64,000 nucleotides of DNA, taken from the NCBI RefSeq assembly GCF_900099835.1, contig NZ_FNKP01000002.1, forward strand, positions 930,001 to 994,000. The letters are read 5' to 3'. The stretch's first letter is position 1; the number at the start of each line of letters is the position of its first letter. Of the stretch, positions 1-8,479 are shown piece after piece. The notes below the pieces were generated by a model. The model searched no databases. It was not told the origin of the DNA and saw only the letters and a program-made list of their open reading frames with translations. Origin of the DNA: Paraburkholderia fungorum. GTDB taxonomy: Bacteria; Pseudomonadota; Gammaproteobacteria; Burkholderiales; Burkholderiaceae. Position numbers and translations under genes: made by a program.

Positions 1-739
1 AGCGCATATTGGTCGCGAGATCGTCGCGGATCGCGGCCGCCGTGTACAAAGGACGGCCGCCGCGATTGCCGACATAGGTGCTTTGCGGCGTCTGAAAGGG
101 CACGTCGTGCGCGTAGGCGATCAGTTCGTCGGTGGCTTGCGCGAGCAATTCGCAATGCGACGGCACGCTCACGGCGAGGCGCGTCGCCTTGCGCGCGCCA
201 GCCGCCAGCGCACGTTCGATAAACGCATCGAGCGCGGCATTCGCGCCCGCCATCACAATCTGGCGCGGCGCATTCACGTTGCCGATATAAACCCGCTGCG
301 CCGTTTCATCCGCATGCTGAGCGGCGAGTGTTTCCAGTTGATGCTCGGTCAAACCGGACACCGCCGCGAGACCATAGCCTGACGGATAGGCGGTTTCCAT
401 CAGCTCGGCGCGTCGGCGAACCATCTTCAACGCGGCGTCGAACGGCACTGCGCCGCAACTTACCGCCGCCGGATAGGCACCCACGGACAATCCCGCGCTG
501 GTCTCCGGCGCAAGCCCTTCAGCGGCCAGCGCGCGCGCGATGGCGACGCCCGCAATCGTCAGGCCGGTTTGTACGGCGACGGTCGAGCGCAGTGCGTCGG
601 ATGTGTCGAGCGTCAGCACGTCGACGTCGAGTACCTGCGACGCTTCATCAAGCGTGTCGCGCACGGCCTGGTGGGTCGGCAGGTTATGCAGAAAGCCGTT
701 GGTCTGCGCGCCTTGACCGGGAAAAAGCAGCGCGAGCAT
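1..739 (-). CDS. mdcH: Malonate decarboxylase malonyl-CoA acyltransferase MdcH (3' end cut by window)
   Basis: This is the last visible gene of the malonate decarboxylase operon. The reverse-strand ATG lies at 739 and the frame stays open to the window edge, so about 246 residues are seen and the C-terminus is missing. The protein opens with LFPGQGAQT, the N-terminal motif of FabD-type acyltransferases, and carries the nucleophile elbow GLSVGAYPA. Family knowledge: MdcH transfers malonyl from malonyl-CoA to the MdcC carrier to prime the enzyme. The start codon shares one base with the mdcG stop (TGATG), which indicates translational coupling. Identification is firm from sequence plus operon position. 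Confidence 0.93.
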   Translation of the reverse strand, partial: MLALLFPGQGAQTNGFLHNLPTHQAVRDTLDEASQVLDVDVLTLDTSDALRSTVAVQTGLTIAGVAIARALAAEGLAPETSAGLSVGAYPAAVSCGAVPFDAALKMVRRRAELMETAYPSGYGLAAVSGLTEHQLETLAAQHADETAQRVYIGNVNAPRQIVMAGANAALDAFIERALAAGARKATRLAVSVPSHCELLAQATDELIAYAHDVPFQTPQSTYVGNRGGRPLYTAAAIRDDLATNMR

Positions 740-1464
740 CAGATGTCGACGCCTTCAGCGATTGCCCAGGGATCGGCAATCAACTGCGGACCGCGCGCAT
801 GGCGAGCCATCACGCGGGATTTGCGCGCGGCCCATTCGACCAGCGCGACGCCCCCGGCGGGCGTTTCCAGTTGTGCGTCGAGACGAATGCCCGTTTGCAC
901 AGCGAGCGCTTGCAGTTGTTCGAGCAACTCACCGGCAACCTCTCGCGAAAGCGGCTCGGGCGTACGGATCAGCAGATCGAGATCGCTTGTTTCGGTGACG
1001 GCGGGCATCTGCGTGGCGAGTTCAAAACCCGTGCTGCCCGTCGGACCCCAAGCGAATCGGCTCAACGGCGAGTTCGCTTCGCTTTGCTGCGCAACGAGCC
1101 GGGCCATCGCGACGAAAGGCGGCAACGTATCGCGTCCGGCGAGCGGCTTCGAGCGGATCAGCGACTCGGGTGAGACCGTGGCCATCACCTCATCGGCTCG
1201 CGCCCACGCTCCATAGCGCTGCGCGCGTTCAGCACCGCGCAGGCCGATCGCGATCACACCGTCAGCGGCCAGCGCACGTCGGACGACCGCATACGGCGCG
1301 CGCCCGAAAGCATCGCGGACCCAGGCCGGTTCGTCATCGAATGTCTGGAGATTGCGCAAACGCAGCAAGTCATGCGGACGCCACCGCGCGTCGCACGACA
1401 ACGACGATGGATCGGCCGCGACAAAAGGCGGTGCCGCGCAGACCCGCATCACACGGCATCCCAT
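739..1464 (-). CDS. mdcG: Phosphoribosyl-dephospho-CoA transferase MdcG
   Basis: MdcG attaches the 2'-(5''-triphosphoribosyl)-3'-dephospho-CoA prosthetic group to the serine of apo-MdcC. At 241 residues the length fits the family. The nucleotidyltransferase signature is visible as WGPTGSTGFELA followed by TSDLDLLIR, giving the usual G-S then D-x-D arrangement. The start overlaps the end of mdcE by 16 bp; an internal Met five codons later would reduce this, so the exact start is uncertain. It sits between mdcE and mdcH in the standard order and is probably translated by coupling. Confidence 0.92.
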   Translation of the reverse strand: MGCRVMRVCAAPPFVAADPSSLSCDARWRPHDLLRLRNLQTFDDEPAWVRDAFGRAPYAVVRRALAADGVIAIGLRGAERAQRYGAWARADEVMATVSPESLIRSKPLAGRDTLPPFVAMARLVAQQSEANSPLSRFAWGPTGSTGFELATQMPAVTETSDLDLLIRTPEPLSREVAGELLEQLQALAVQTGIRLDAQLETPAGGVALVEWAARKSRVMARHARGPQLIADPWAIAEGVDI

Positions 1465-2264
1465 TGCTCGGCGAGACGGCGGCGCACCTCGATCGATGCC
1501 GCGCGGTTCTTCTGCGCCGCCGCCGATTCCAGCCGATGCGACAACGTCCGTCCACCGTCGCGCGCGCTACGAATCTGCGCGGACAGCACGTCGCGCACGT
1601 GTTCGATTTGCGACGCGTCGGGCGCATCGGCGTCCACGCCGGTGATCAGTTCGTCGAGCAGGCCGAGTTTCGCGAACGACGCCATCGAATACGACATCGG
1701 CACAATGGTTTCGCCGAGCGCATCGAGCGCTTCGACCGTGCGGCGCGTGACGCGTGCGGCCGCTTCCTTGCCCATCGCGTGAACCATCGTGCCGGGCGCG
1801 TCGAGCGCGACGATCCGGTTGGCCTGATAGCCGTGCGCGAGGAACGCGCCCGACATGGCCGGTCCGACGATCAGCGCAACGACCGGATGACCGGCGTCGC
1901 GTGCGCTCGCATAGGCGTCGACGGCCGCCGCGCAGGCGAGATGAATGCCGAGCATTTCCTCGCGATAGCCGTAAGCCTGGCTTTTCACGTCGACGATCGC
2001 GACGATCGGGCGACGCGTGCTGCTCGCCGCGTCTGCTGCGATCACTTCGCGGACCGCCTTCGCCAGCAGCCAGCCCTGTTCGAGACCGACGACGTTGTCG
2101 ACCGCGCGCGGAAAGCGGTTAGCCGGATCGGGCACGACGGTGATGAAGCGCGCGGTTTCGCCGCCGAGCGATGCATCGCCGCTCAACACGGGCGCGCGGC
2201 CGGCCGGTTCGCCGGCCAGCGCGCGGAACCAGCGGGCGCCACGGGTGAGTGAGGTATCGCTCAT
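1449..2264 (-). CDS. mdcE: Malonate decarboxylase gamma subunit MdcE
   Basis: A 271-residue carboxyltransferase-fold subunit. With MdcD it forms the malonyl-S-ACP decarboxylase that releases CO2 and leaves acetyl-S-ACP. Crotonase-like features are visible, including VALIVGPAMSGAFLAHGYQANRIVALD, where small glycine-rich residues form the oxyanion region (split here: VALIVGPAMSG then AFLAHG). There is no biotin-carrier protein in the cluster, consistent with the biotin-independent enzyme. The ATG overlaps the mdcD stop by 4 bp (ATGA). Confidence 0.93.
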   Translation of the reverse strand: MSDTSLTRGARWFRALAGEPAGRAPVLSGDASLGGETARFITVVPDPANRFPRAVDNVVGLEQGWLLAKAVREVIAADAASSTRRPIVAIVDVKSQAYGYREEMLGIHLACAAAVDAYASARDAGHPVVALIVGPAMSGAFLAHGYQANRIVALDAPGTMVHAMGKEAAARVTRRTVEALDALGETIVPMSYSMASFAKLGLLDELITGVDADAPDASQIEHVRDVLSAQIRSARDGGRTLSHRLESAAAQKNRAASIEVRRRLAEQWDAV

Positions 2265-3175
2265 GACTGCTCCTTGTGGGTGGCACCTGACGTGGATGCG
2301 GACGGGTTGTACACCTCGCGCATGCTTTCCGCCGTGACGCTGGCCGGGTCGATCTGCGCGAGCCGGTTCAGAAACGTCTCCACCTGCTCGCTACGATGCG
2401 CGACCGGCACGCCTTGCGCGAAAGCGGCGCTCACCGCAAGCCGAACCGCGTCGGCGTCGTCGTCGACCAGTTGATCGGCGAGCGCCGTTGCCGCGCGCTG
2501 TTCTCCGCCGATCAGTTGCCACACGCGTCGCCGGTCGCTCGAATCGAGTTCGTCGATGCCGGCTTCCTGTTCGATTACTTCCGGGCCGTTCATGCCGAGT
2601 CGCCCCTGTTTCGTCACGACCAGATACGAGCACAGCGCAGCCGCGAGCGACATGCCGCCGAAGCAGCCGACCATCCCCGCAATCACGCCGACCACCGGCA
2701 CATGGCGGCGCAGCGCGACGATCGCCGCCTGCATTTCGGCGATCACGGCGAGGCCGAGGTTGGCTTCCTGTAGCCGCACGCCACCGGTTTCGAACAGCAC
2801 GACCGGCCGCACGATCTTGCCGCGCTCGCAGTCGCGCAGCGCCATTTCCAGTGCGGCGGCGATCTTGCTGCCCGATACCTCGCCGATGCTGCCGCCCTGG
2901 AACGCCGATTCGATCGCGGCGATCACGGCGGGCTCGCCGTCGATCGTGCCGCGCGCGATCACGCAGCCGTCGTCGGCCTGGCAGACGACGCCTTGCAGCG
3001 GCAGCCACGGCGACTCGATCCTGTCGAACGGACCAAGCAGTTCGCGGAAGCTGCCCGCGTCGAGCAGCGAGCGGGCGCGTTCACGCGCGGGCAGTTCGAT
3101 GAAACTGTCGCGCAGCAGCGGCGCGCTATGGGCGCCGGTGGAGGGGCTGGCTGAGGGGCTCGGAAGCGTGCTCAT
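2261..3175 (-). CDS. mdcD: Malonate decarboxylase beta subunit MdcD
   Basis: A 304-residue partner of MdcE in the malonyl-S-ACP decarboxylase. The N-terminal part SFIELPARERARSLLDAGSF and the glycine-rich crotonase segment around residues 165-180 (VVGVIAGMVGCFGGMS) match the beta-subunit pattern of the biotin-independent enzyme. It overlaps mdcC by 4 bp upstream and mdcE by 4 bp downstream, so the three genes are tightly coupled and probably made in fixed ratio. Confidence 0.93.
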   Translation of the reverse strand: MSTLPSPSASPSTGAHSAPLLRDSFIELPARERARSLLDAGSFRELLGPFDRIESPWLPLQGVVCQADDGCVIARGTIDGEPAVIAAIESAFQGGSIGEVSGSKIAAALEMALRDCERGKIVRPVVLFETGGVRLQEANLGLAVIAEMQAAIVALRRHVPVVGVIAGMVGCFGGMSLAAALCSYLVVTKQGRLGMNGPEVIEQEAGIDELDSSDRRRVWQLIGGEQRAATALADQLVDDDADAVRLAVSAAFAQGVPVAHRSEQVETFLNRLAQIDPASVTAESMREVYNPSASTSGATHKEQS

Positions 3176-3495
3176 ACGGCGTCTCCCTCTTCAGCGGCTT
3201 CGACGGCTTCGGCGAGGCGCAGCGCGACCACGCCGGGCGTCGCGCCGAAATCGTTGATTTCGATTTGCGCGGCGCCGTCGTAGCGGGTGAAAAAGCGGTC
3301 GAGCACGCTTTTCCAGATGTGGCTATATCCGTCGACGCTGGTGCGCACGACCACATGCGCGCTCAGCGAGCCAGCGGGAGCGGCGGACGCGGCGGGAGCG
3401 AGCAGCACTTCCAGATCGCCCGAGCCGACCACGCCGACATGCGCGCGGGTCGTGACGGCGCGTTGCGCCGGGTAGTCGAAGGTCAGATGTTCCAT
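3172..3495 (-). CDS. mdcC: Malonate decarboxylase acyl-carrier protein MdcC (delta subunit)
   Basis: A 107-residue carrier protein. Family knowledge: it bears the triphosphoribosyl-dephospho-CoA group on a serine near the N-terminus; the candidate here is Ser25 in VVGSGDLEVLLAP. It shuttles acetyl and malonyl between MdcA and the MdcDE decarboxylase. The start lies 13 bp inside the end of mdcB, and the stop overlaps mdcD by 4 bp. Length and order match known mdc operons. Confidence 0.94.
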   Translation of the reverse strand: MEHLTFDYPAQRAVTTRAHVGVVGSGDLEVLLAPAASAAPAGSLSAHVVVRTSVDGYSHIWKSVLDRFFTRYDGAAQIEINDFGATPGVVALRLAEAVEAAEEGDAV

Positions 3496-4445
3496 GAGTC
3501 CTGGCTCCGGCCGGCGTCGCGATGCGCCAGCATGTCGAGAAAGAGGGTGGCGGCGAGCAGATCGGCTGCGCCGCCCGGCGATGCGTTGAGCGACAGCAAC
3601 TCGCGTTCGAGCGCGGCGAGCGCGTCGCGTCCGGCGGATGTCGAATAACCGCCTGCCTGCAGCACGCGTTGTGCGCCTTTCTGGCCCGCGTGCAAACCGG
3701 GCAAGCCCGCGCGATGCAGCAGGCAGGTGTCGTCGAGTGAAGCCATGATGGCGAGCAGCGTATCGACACGCGCCGCGTTTTCGTCGAGACCACGCGCGCG
3801 CGCCGCATGCAGAAACGGCAAACCTATGTCGATGACGTGCGGAAAGCCGTCCTGCGCTTCCTGACGCGCACCGCCGACCTGGTAACGCTGACGCGCGAGT
3901 TCGCCGTGACTGTCGGTGGACGGCGCGGCGAAACGGTCAGGGAAACAAGCGATTTGCGCGGCGAGCGTGCAGATGTGCGCCGCGTTCGATTGCGCTGACG
4001 CGATGCGTTGCCGAGGCATGGCAGCGCCCGCGACCAGCAAGCCGACGATCCAGATCGCACCGCGATGCGCGTTGCTGCCGCTGGTGGCGTTCAGCATGTC
4101 CTGCTCACCCTGGCGGCCGATCTGTGCAAGTTCGGTACGCAGCAACGCCGACGGCTCGCCGCGTCGGCGCGCAGAACGTGCGAGCGCCGCGAACGTGGGT
4201 TCGAGCGCATGTGCGGAGCGCAGCATCGTTGAGAGATCGAGGTCGCGATGTGCGCCGCTGCCGCGCCGGTCGACCAGCGCGGGTTTGGGCGTGAGTTGGG
4301 CTTCGTCGATCAGCGCGGCGATCGCGTAGCGGGCGAGCCGGGCGTCGGAGAAAGGGGCGTGCCAAGGCGCTCCGCTGGCTTCGACGCATGCCGTCGACAC
4401 CAGCGAGTTCTCCGCGCGCTTCAACACAGCAGCAGCGGGCGCCAT
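3483..4445 (-). CDS. mdcB: Triphosphoribosyl-dephospho-CoA synthase MdcB
   Basis: MdcB makes the prosthetic-group precursor from dephospho-CoA and ATP, which MdcG then loads onto MdcC. I chose the ATG at 4445 (MAPAAAVLKRAENS), which follows the mdcA stop after two bases; the open frame extends 17 codons further upstream into mdcA but that would add residues not typical of the family. Family motifs visible are KPALVDRRGSGAHRDLD and, later, SNAHRGAIW. The product is 320 residues. Confidence 0.92.
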   Translation of the reverse strand: MAPAAAVLKRAENSLVSTACVEASGAPWHAPFSDARLARYAIAALIDEAQLTPKPALVDRRGSGAHRDLDLSTMLRSAHALEPTFAALARSARRRGEPSALLRTELAQIGRQGEQDMLNATSGSNAHRGAIWIVGLLVAGAAMPRQRIASAQSNAAHICTLAAQIACFPDRFAAPSTDSHGELARQRYQVGGARQEAQDGFPHVIDIGLPFLHAARARGLDENAARVDTLLAIMASLDDTCLLHRAGLPGLHAGQKGAQRVLQAGGYSTSAGRDALAALERELLSLNASPGGAADLLAATLFLDMLAHRDAGRSQDSWNI

Positions 4446-4447
4446 TG

Positions 4448-6142
4448 TTACCAGCTCCTGAAGCGTGCCGGCGGCGCGTACAAACCGCCTGACCACGTGA
4501 CCAGATCGTCGATGCTGCGCGCAGCCAGCAGCGACCGCTTCGCTTCACCGCGCCGGATACCGAGGTCTTCGGGGTATGCGACGATGCCGCGCCGACGCAA
4601 CTCCGCTGTTTTCTCCGGCTTCGCGCGCAAGCCGATCGGCGTCACGCCGGCCACGGCGGCGATGGCCGCGCGTCGCTCGTCGATGCCTTCGGCCTTGTGC
4701 AGATGCGCGATGCCTTCTTCGGTGACGACATGGCTCACATCGTCGCCGTAGATCATGACCGGCGCGATCGGCATGCCGCTTTTCGCGCCGACCGCGACCG
4801 CATCGAGTTCATCGACAAAGGTCGGCTCGCCGCCTTTCTTGTACGTCTCGGCCATCTGCACGACCAGCTTCTGGCCGCGCGATACCGGGCCCTGATCGCG
4901 CAGCAGCTTGAGCCACGCTTCGCTCGAATGACGCCGTCCGCGTGGATCGTGACCCATGTTCGGCGCACCGCCGAAACCGGCGAGCCGCCCGCGTGTGACC
5001 GTGGATGAATTCGCGTCCGCATCGATCTGCAAGGTCGAGCCGATGAACAGATCGACGCCGTATTGCCCGGCCAGTTGGCACAGCACGCGGTTCGAGCGCA
5101 GGCTGCCGTCGTTGCCGGTGAAGAACACGTCGGGCCGCGCCTCGATATACGCCTCCATGCCGACCTCGCTGCCGAAGCAATGGATGCTGTCGACCCAACC
5201 GGATTCGATTGCGGGAATCATCGTGGGATGCGGATTCAGCGTCCAGTTGCGGCAGATCTTGCCCTTCAGGCCGAGCGATTCGCCATAAGTAGGCAGCAGC
5301 AATTCGATCGCCGCCGTGTCGAAGCCGATGCCGTGATTCAGCGATGTCACGCCATACGGCTCGTAGATGCCGCGAATCACCATCATCGCGGTGAGCACCT
5401 GAAGGTCGCCGATATGACGCGGATCGCGCGTGAACAGCGGTTCGACGGCGAACGGCCGGTCGGCCTGCACGACCACGTCGACCCACGAACCGGGGATATC
5501 GACGCGCGGCAGTTCGTCGACGATCTCGTTGACCTGCACGATCACGATGCCATGCCGGAACGCGGCGGCTTCGGCGATGGTCGGGGTGTCTTCGGTATTC
5601 GGGCCGGTGTACAGATTGCCGTGACGGTCGGCCTTTTCCGCGCACAGCAGCGCGACGTGCGGCGTCAGGTCGACGAACATGCGTGCATATAGTTCGACGT
5701 ACGTATAGATCGCGCCGATTTCGAGCTGGCCGTCTTCGAGCAATTGCGCGACCCGCAAGCTCTGCGTGCCCGCGAACGAAAAATCGACCTTGTGCGCGAT
5801 ACCGCGCTCGAACAGCGTCAGATGCTCAGGACGCCCAATGCTCGAAATCAGCAGATGCACGTCGTGAATCTTCTGCGGATCGACCTTCGCGAACGAGCGA
5901 GACAGGAAGTCGGCCTGCTTCTGGTTGTCACCTTCGAGCGCGACGCGGTCGCCTGGCTGGATCAGCGTTTCGAGTGCATCGACGATGCGGTGTGGCGGCA
6001 GCACGCCGTCTTCCAGCCAGGGCGCGATGGCCGCGAGGCGACGATTTTTTTCGTCGCGACGGGTGGTCCATGAGCGGGAAGATGAGGGCGGCGCAGCGGC
6101 TTTGGCGGGACGGTTCATCGGCTTATTCGTCGTTGCAGTCAT
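4448..6142 (-). CDS. mdcA: Malonate decarboxylase alpha subunit MdcA (acetyl-S-ACP:malonate ACP transferase)
   Basis: A 564-residue CoA-transferase-like subunit. It swaps the acetyl group on the carrier for malonate, releasing acetate and starting each decarboxylation cycle. Length is close to the usual size of about 550. It is the first structural gene of the operon, 8 bp after the GntR regulator gene, so regulator and enzyme are likely on one transcript. The N-terminal 25 residues are low-complexity Ala/Pro/Ser and may be a poorly conserved extension. No frameshift is seen. Confidence 0.94.
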   Translation of the reverse strand: MTATTNKPMNRPAKAAAPPSSSRSWTTRRDEKNRRLAAIAPWLEDGVLPPHRIVDALETLIQPGDRVALEGDNQKQADFLSRSFAKVDPQKIHDVHLLISSIGRPEHLTLFERGIAHKVDFSFAGTQSLRVAQLLEDGQLEIGAIYTYVELYARMFVDLTPHVALLCAEKADRHGNLYTGPNTEDTPTIAEAAAFRHGIVIVQVNEIVDELPRVDIPGSWVDVVVQADRPFAVEPLFTRDPRHIGDLQVLTAMMVIRGIYEPYGVTSLNHGIGFDTAAIELLLPTYGESLGLKGKICRNWTLNPHPTMIPAIESGWVDSIHCFGSEVGMEAYIEARPDVFFTGNDGSLRSNRVLCQLAGQYGVDLFIGSTLQIDADANSSTVTRGRLAGFGGAPNMGHDPRGRRHSSEAWLKLLRDQGPVSRGQKLVVQMAETYKKGGEPTFVDELDAVAVGAKSGMPIAPVMIYGDDVSHVVTEEGIAHLHKAEGIDERRAAIAAVAGVTPIGLRAKPEKTAELRRRGIVAYPEDLGIRRGEAKRSLLAARSIDDLVTWSGGLYAPPARFRSW

Positions 6143-6150
6143 CGGCTCAA

Positions 6151-6924
6151 TCAGCTCCCGGTGGTGTTGCGCGGACGTCGGCCGCGCGGCTTCGGTTGAT
6201 TCGCAAGCGCGGTTTCAGCTTGCGCGCGTTCGGTCAGGAAACGATGGAGCAGGTCGCCGGTGCCGAGCAGATGCGCGACGACCAGCGATTGTGCGGCAGG
6301 AATGTCGCGGCGTTCCACAGCGTCGAGCAGCGCGGCATGTTCATTGTCTGACTCGCCCTTATACGACGGCAAGCCGAACTTGAGCCGCAAGTATCTTTCG
6401 CCGCGCCGATGCAGCATGCCGATCATGTCCGCGAGTTGCGGACGCCCGGCCGGTGCATACAGGCTCATATGGAATGCGGCATTGCGCTCGACATATAACG
6501 ACGGGTTCGCTTCGCGCTCGGCGGCGCGGCACAGCGCGGCGCATTCGCGCAGCGTCGCCGCGCTGTGATTGGGAATGGCAAGGCCAAGGGCGAGGCTTTC
6601 GAGCGCGGAACGGATCTCGTAGATTTCGCGCGCTTCGTCCGCCGATAAAGGCGCGACCGTTGCGCCTTTATGCACGGCGGCGCGCGCCCAGCCTTCGCTT
6701 TCGAGCTGGCGCAGCGCCTCGCGCACGGGAATCGCGCTGACCGAGAAGTGCCGCGCAATTGCGTCCTGCCGCAGCGGCGCGCCGGGCGCCAGCGTGCCAT
6801 CGACAATCGCCGCGCGCAACGCCTCCGCGATCACGCGGGACGTGCTCTCGCGCGGCGGCGCAGCCGGCAGAAGCGGGTTGCGTGCCGGGGCGTCCAGGGG
6901 AAAACCATCTATTGCGTCGCTCAT
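6151..6924 (-). CDS. GntR-family (FCD) regulator, probable malonate operon regulator
   Basis: A GntR winged helix near residues 30-95 (REALRQLESEGWA is in the recognition part) is followed by an all-helical FCD ligand domain, making a 257-residue FadR-type protein. I placed the start at the ATG at 6924 (MSDAIDGFP). The frame opens earlier at a TTG, but that stretch is AT-rich leader. No clear Shine-Dalgarno precedes 6924. Its position as first gene ahead of mdcA suggests autoregulation and malonate-responsive control, as for MdcY-type regulators; that role is inferred from context. Confidence 0.85.
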   Translation of the reverse strand: MSDAIDGFPLDAPARNPLLPAAPPRESTSRVIAEALRAAIVDGTLAPGAPLRQDAIARHFSVSAIPVREALRQLESEGWARAAVHKGATVAPLSADEAREIYEIRSALESLALGLAIPNHSAATLRECAALCRAAEREANPSLYVERNAAFHMSLYAPAGRPQLADMIGMLHRRGERYLRLKFGLPSYKGESDNEHAALLDAVERRDIPAAQSLVVAHLLGTGDLLHRFLTERAQAETALANQPKPRGRRPRNTTGS

Positions 6925-7105
6925 GATATTAAATATTATATATAAAAAGACGCCAATTAAGTCAGCACAAACCCGCAAAAATTTTCGTCCGGCCGCCTGT
7001 TGCGTGGCCTTTCGGCGGTTGTAAGGGAAGGCGCTTTTGATCGTAAGCCGTACGTCGTTCTGTTGTTTCCATTGCGTCAGTCAACTGTAGGGCTGGAGGA
7101 GCACG
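6925..7105. promoter_or_regulatory. Divergent promoter region between GntR-mdc operon and MFS permease
   Basis: A 181-bp divergent intergenic region with a strikingly AT-rich block at 6926-6950 in otherwise GC-rich DNA. It includes the perfect 10-bp palindrome TTATATATAA at 6936-6945, immediately upstream of the GntR start. I infer a promoter and possible operator for the regulator here. The MFS gene has a good ribosome binding site (GGAGG) at about 7095-7100. Confidence 0.5.
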
Positions 7106-8404
7106 ATGAGTTCATTAACCGACCGCTCGACGGTCGCGCGGCGTCGAACGCCGCTCAATCGTTCGCAGATCGTAGGATTTTGGGGGGCGTGGGCCGGCTG
7201 GACGCTCGATGGCATGGACTCGTTCATCTATGCGCTGGTCCTCGCACCGGCCTTGACCGAACTACTGCCGCGCTCGGGTTTTGCGGCCACGCCCCAGAAC
7301 GTCGGGCTGGCCGGGTCGATCCTGTTCGCGCTGTTTCTCGTGGGGTGGGGGCTGTCGTTCATCTGGGGGCCGCTCGCCGACCGGTTCGGACGCACCAAGG
7401 TGCTGGCCGGCACCATCTTCACGTTTGCGATTTTCACGGGACTCGCCGCGACCTCGACGAACGTGTGGGAACTCGGCATCTACCGCTTCATTGCGGGGGT
7501 GGGGATCGGCGGCGAGTGGGCGCTGGCCGGGACCTATGTGGCCGAAGCGTGGCCGGAGGACCGGCGCAAGATGGGCGCGGGTTATCTGCAGACGGGTTAT
7601 TACGCGGGCTTCTTTCTCGCGGCGGCGCTCAATTACACGATCGGCGTGCACTTTGGCTGGCGCGCGATGTTCCTGACCGGCGCGATTCCGGTCGTGGTCG
7701 CGATCCTGATCCTGCTGCGCGTGAAGGAGCCGGAGAAGTGGCAGAAGGCCGAAGCGCGCACGGTCCAAAGCAAGCCGTTACGTGAGATTCTCGGGCCGAT
7801 GTACCGGCGCCGCACCTGGGTCGCGTGCATTCTGTTGACGATTGCGATCATCGGCCTGTGGGCCGGCGCGGTGTACGAGCCGACCGCGGTGATTCAACTG
7901 GCGACCCGCGCGGGCATGGGCAAGGCCGATGCGATCAGAACGGCGTCGCTGGCAACTGGATTGCTGTCGATCGCGACCATTCTCGGTTGCCTCGCGTTGC
8001 CGCCGATCGCCGAGCGCATCGGCAGAAAGAAGACGCTGGCGATTTATTTCGCGGGGATGGCGGTGTCGATCGTCGGCAGTTTCGGCTGGGCGTTCTATCT
8101 GCCTAACGGGCTCGGGCCGTTTATCGCGTGGCTGTGCGTGCTGGGATTCTTCGGCGGCAATTTCGCGCTGTTCAGCCTGTGGCTGCCGGAGCAGTTCGAA
8201 ACCCGGGTTCGCGCGACGGCGTTTGCGTTCTGCACGTCGTTCGGACGGTTTGTCGGCGCGGGCGTGAACTTCCTGCTCGGCGCGGCGGTGCTGCATATGC
8301 ATACGCTCGGCGTACCGGTCGCGTTGACGGCGATTGCGTTCGTCGTCGGCCTGTTCGTGATTCCGTTCGCGCCGGAAACGAAGGGCGAAGTGTTGCCGCA
8401 GTGA
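7106..8404 (+). CDS. MFS transporter, divergent from the malonate operon
   Basis: A 432-residue, 12-segment major facilitator protein of the metabolite:H+ symporter type. The A-loop motif GPLADRFGRTKVLAG lies between segments 2 and 3, its second copy around IAERIGRKKT is mid-protein, and GVGIGGEWAL matches segment 5 of the acid:H+ symporters. It is transcribed away from the gntR-mdc operon through a shared control region. No recognised malonate carrier (MdcF, MdcLM/MadLM) is adjacent in the visible part, so this permease is a candidate malonate or small dicarboxylate importer. The substrate is not shown by the sequence. Confidence 0.85.
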   Translation: MSSLTDRSTVARRRTPLNRSQIVGFWGAWAGWTLDGMDSFIYALVLAPALTELLPRSGFAATPQNVGLAGSILFALFLVGWGLSFIWGPLADRFGRTKVLAGTIFTFAIFTGLAATSTNVWELGIYRFIAGVGIGGEWALAGTYVAEAWPEDRRKMGAGYLQTGYYAGFFLAAALNYTIGVHFGWRAMFLTGAIPVVVAILILLRVKEPEKWQKAEARTVQSKPLREILGPMYRRRTWVACILLTIAIIGLWAGAVYEPTAVIQLATRAGMGKADAIRTASLATGLLSIATILGCLALPPIAERIGRKKTLAIYFAGMAVSIVGSFGWAFYLPNGLGPFIAWLCVLGFFGGNFALFSLWLPEQFETRVRATAFAFCTSFGRFVGAGVNFLLGAAVLHMHTLGVPVALTAIAFVVGLFVIPFAPETKGEVLPQ

Positions 8405-8421
8405 AGTCGATTGTTTGAAGG

Positions 8422-8466
8422 GCGCGGGCGCGGTTGCACACGTTACGACGTGCGCCGCGCCCGCGC
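8422..8466. terminator. Long perfect hairpin between convergent genes
   Basis: A 12-bp perfect stem (GCGCGGGCGCGG at 8422-8433, complement at 8455-8466) with a second short stem inside the loop. It lies between the convergent MFS and EamA stops. There is no T-run, so it may be a bidirectional terminator or RNA-stabilising hairpin. Confidence 0.55.
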
Positions 8467-8479
8467 TTCAGTCAGCATT

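Noticed and set aside
1170..2252. 360-codon plus-strand frame opposite mdcG/mdcE
   Set aside because: Arg/His-rich antisense shadow of the well-supported malonate decarboxylase genes; common in GC-rich DNA.
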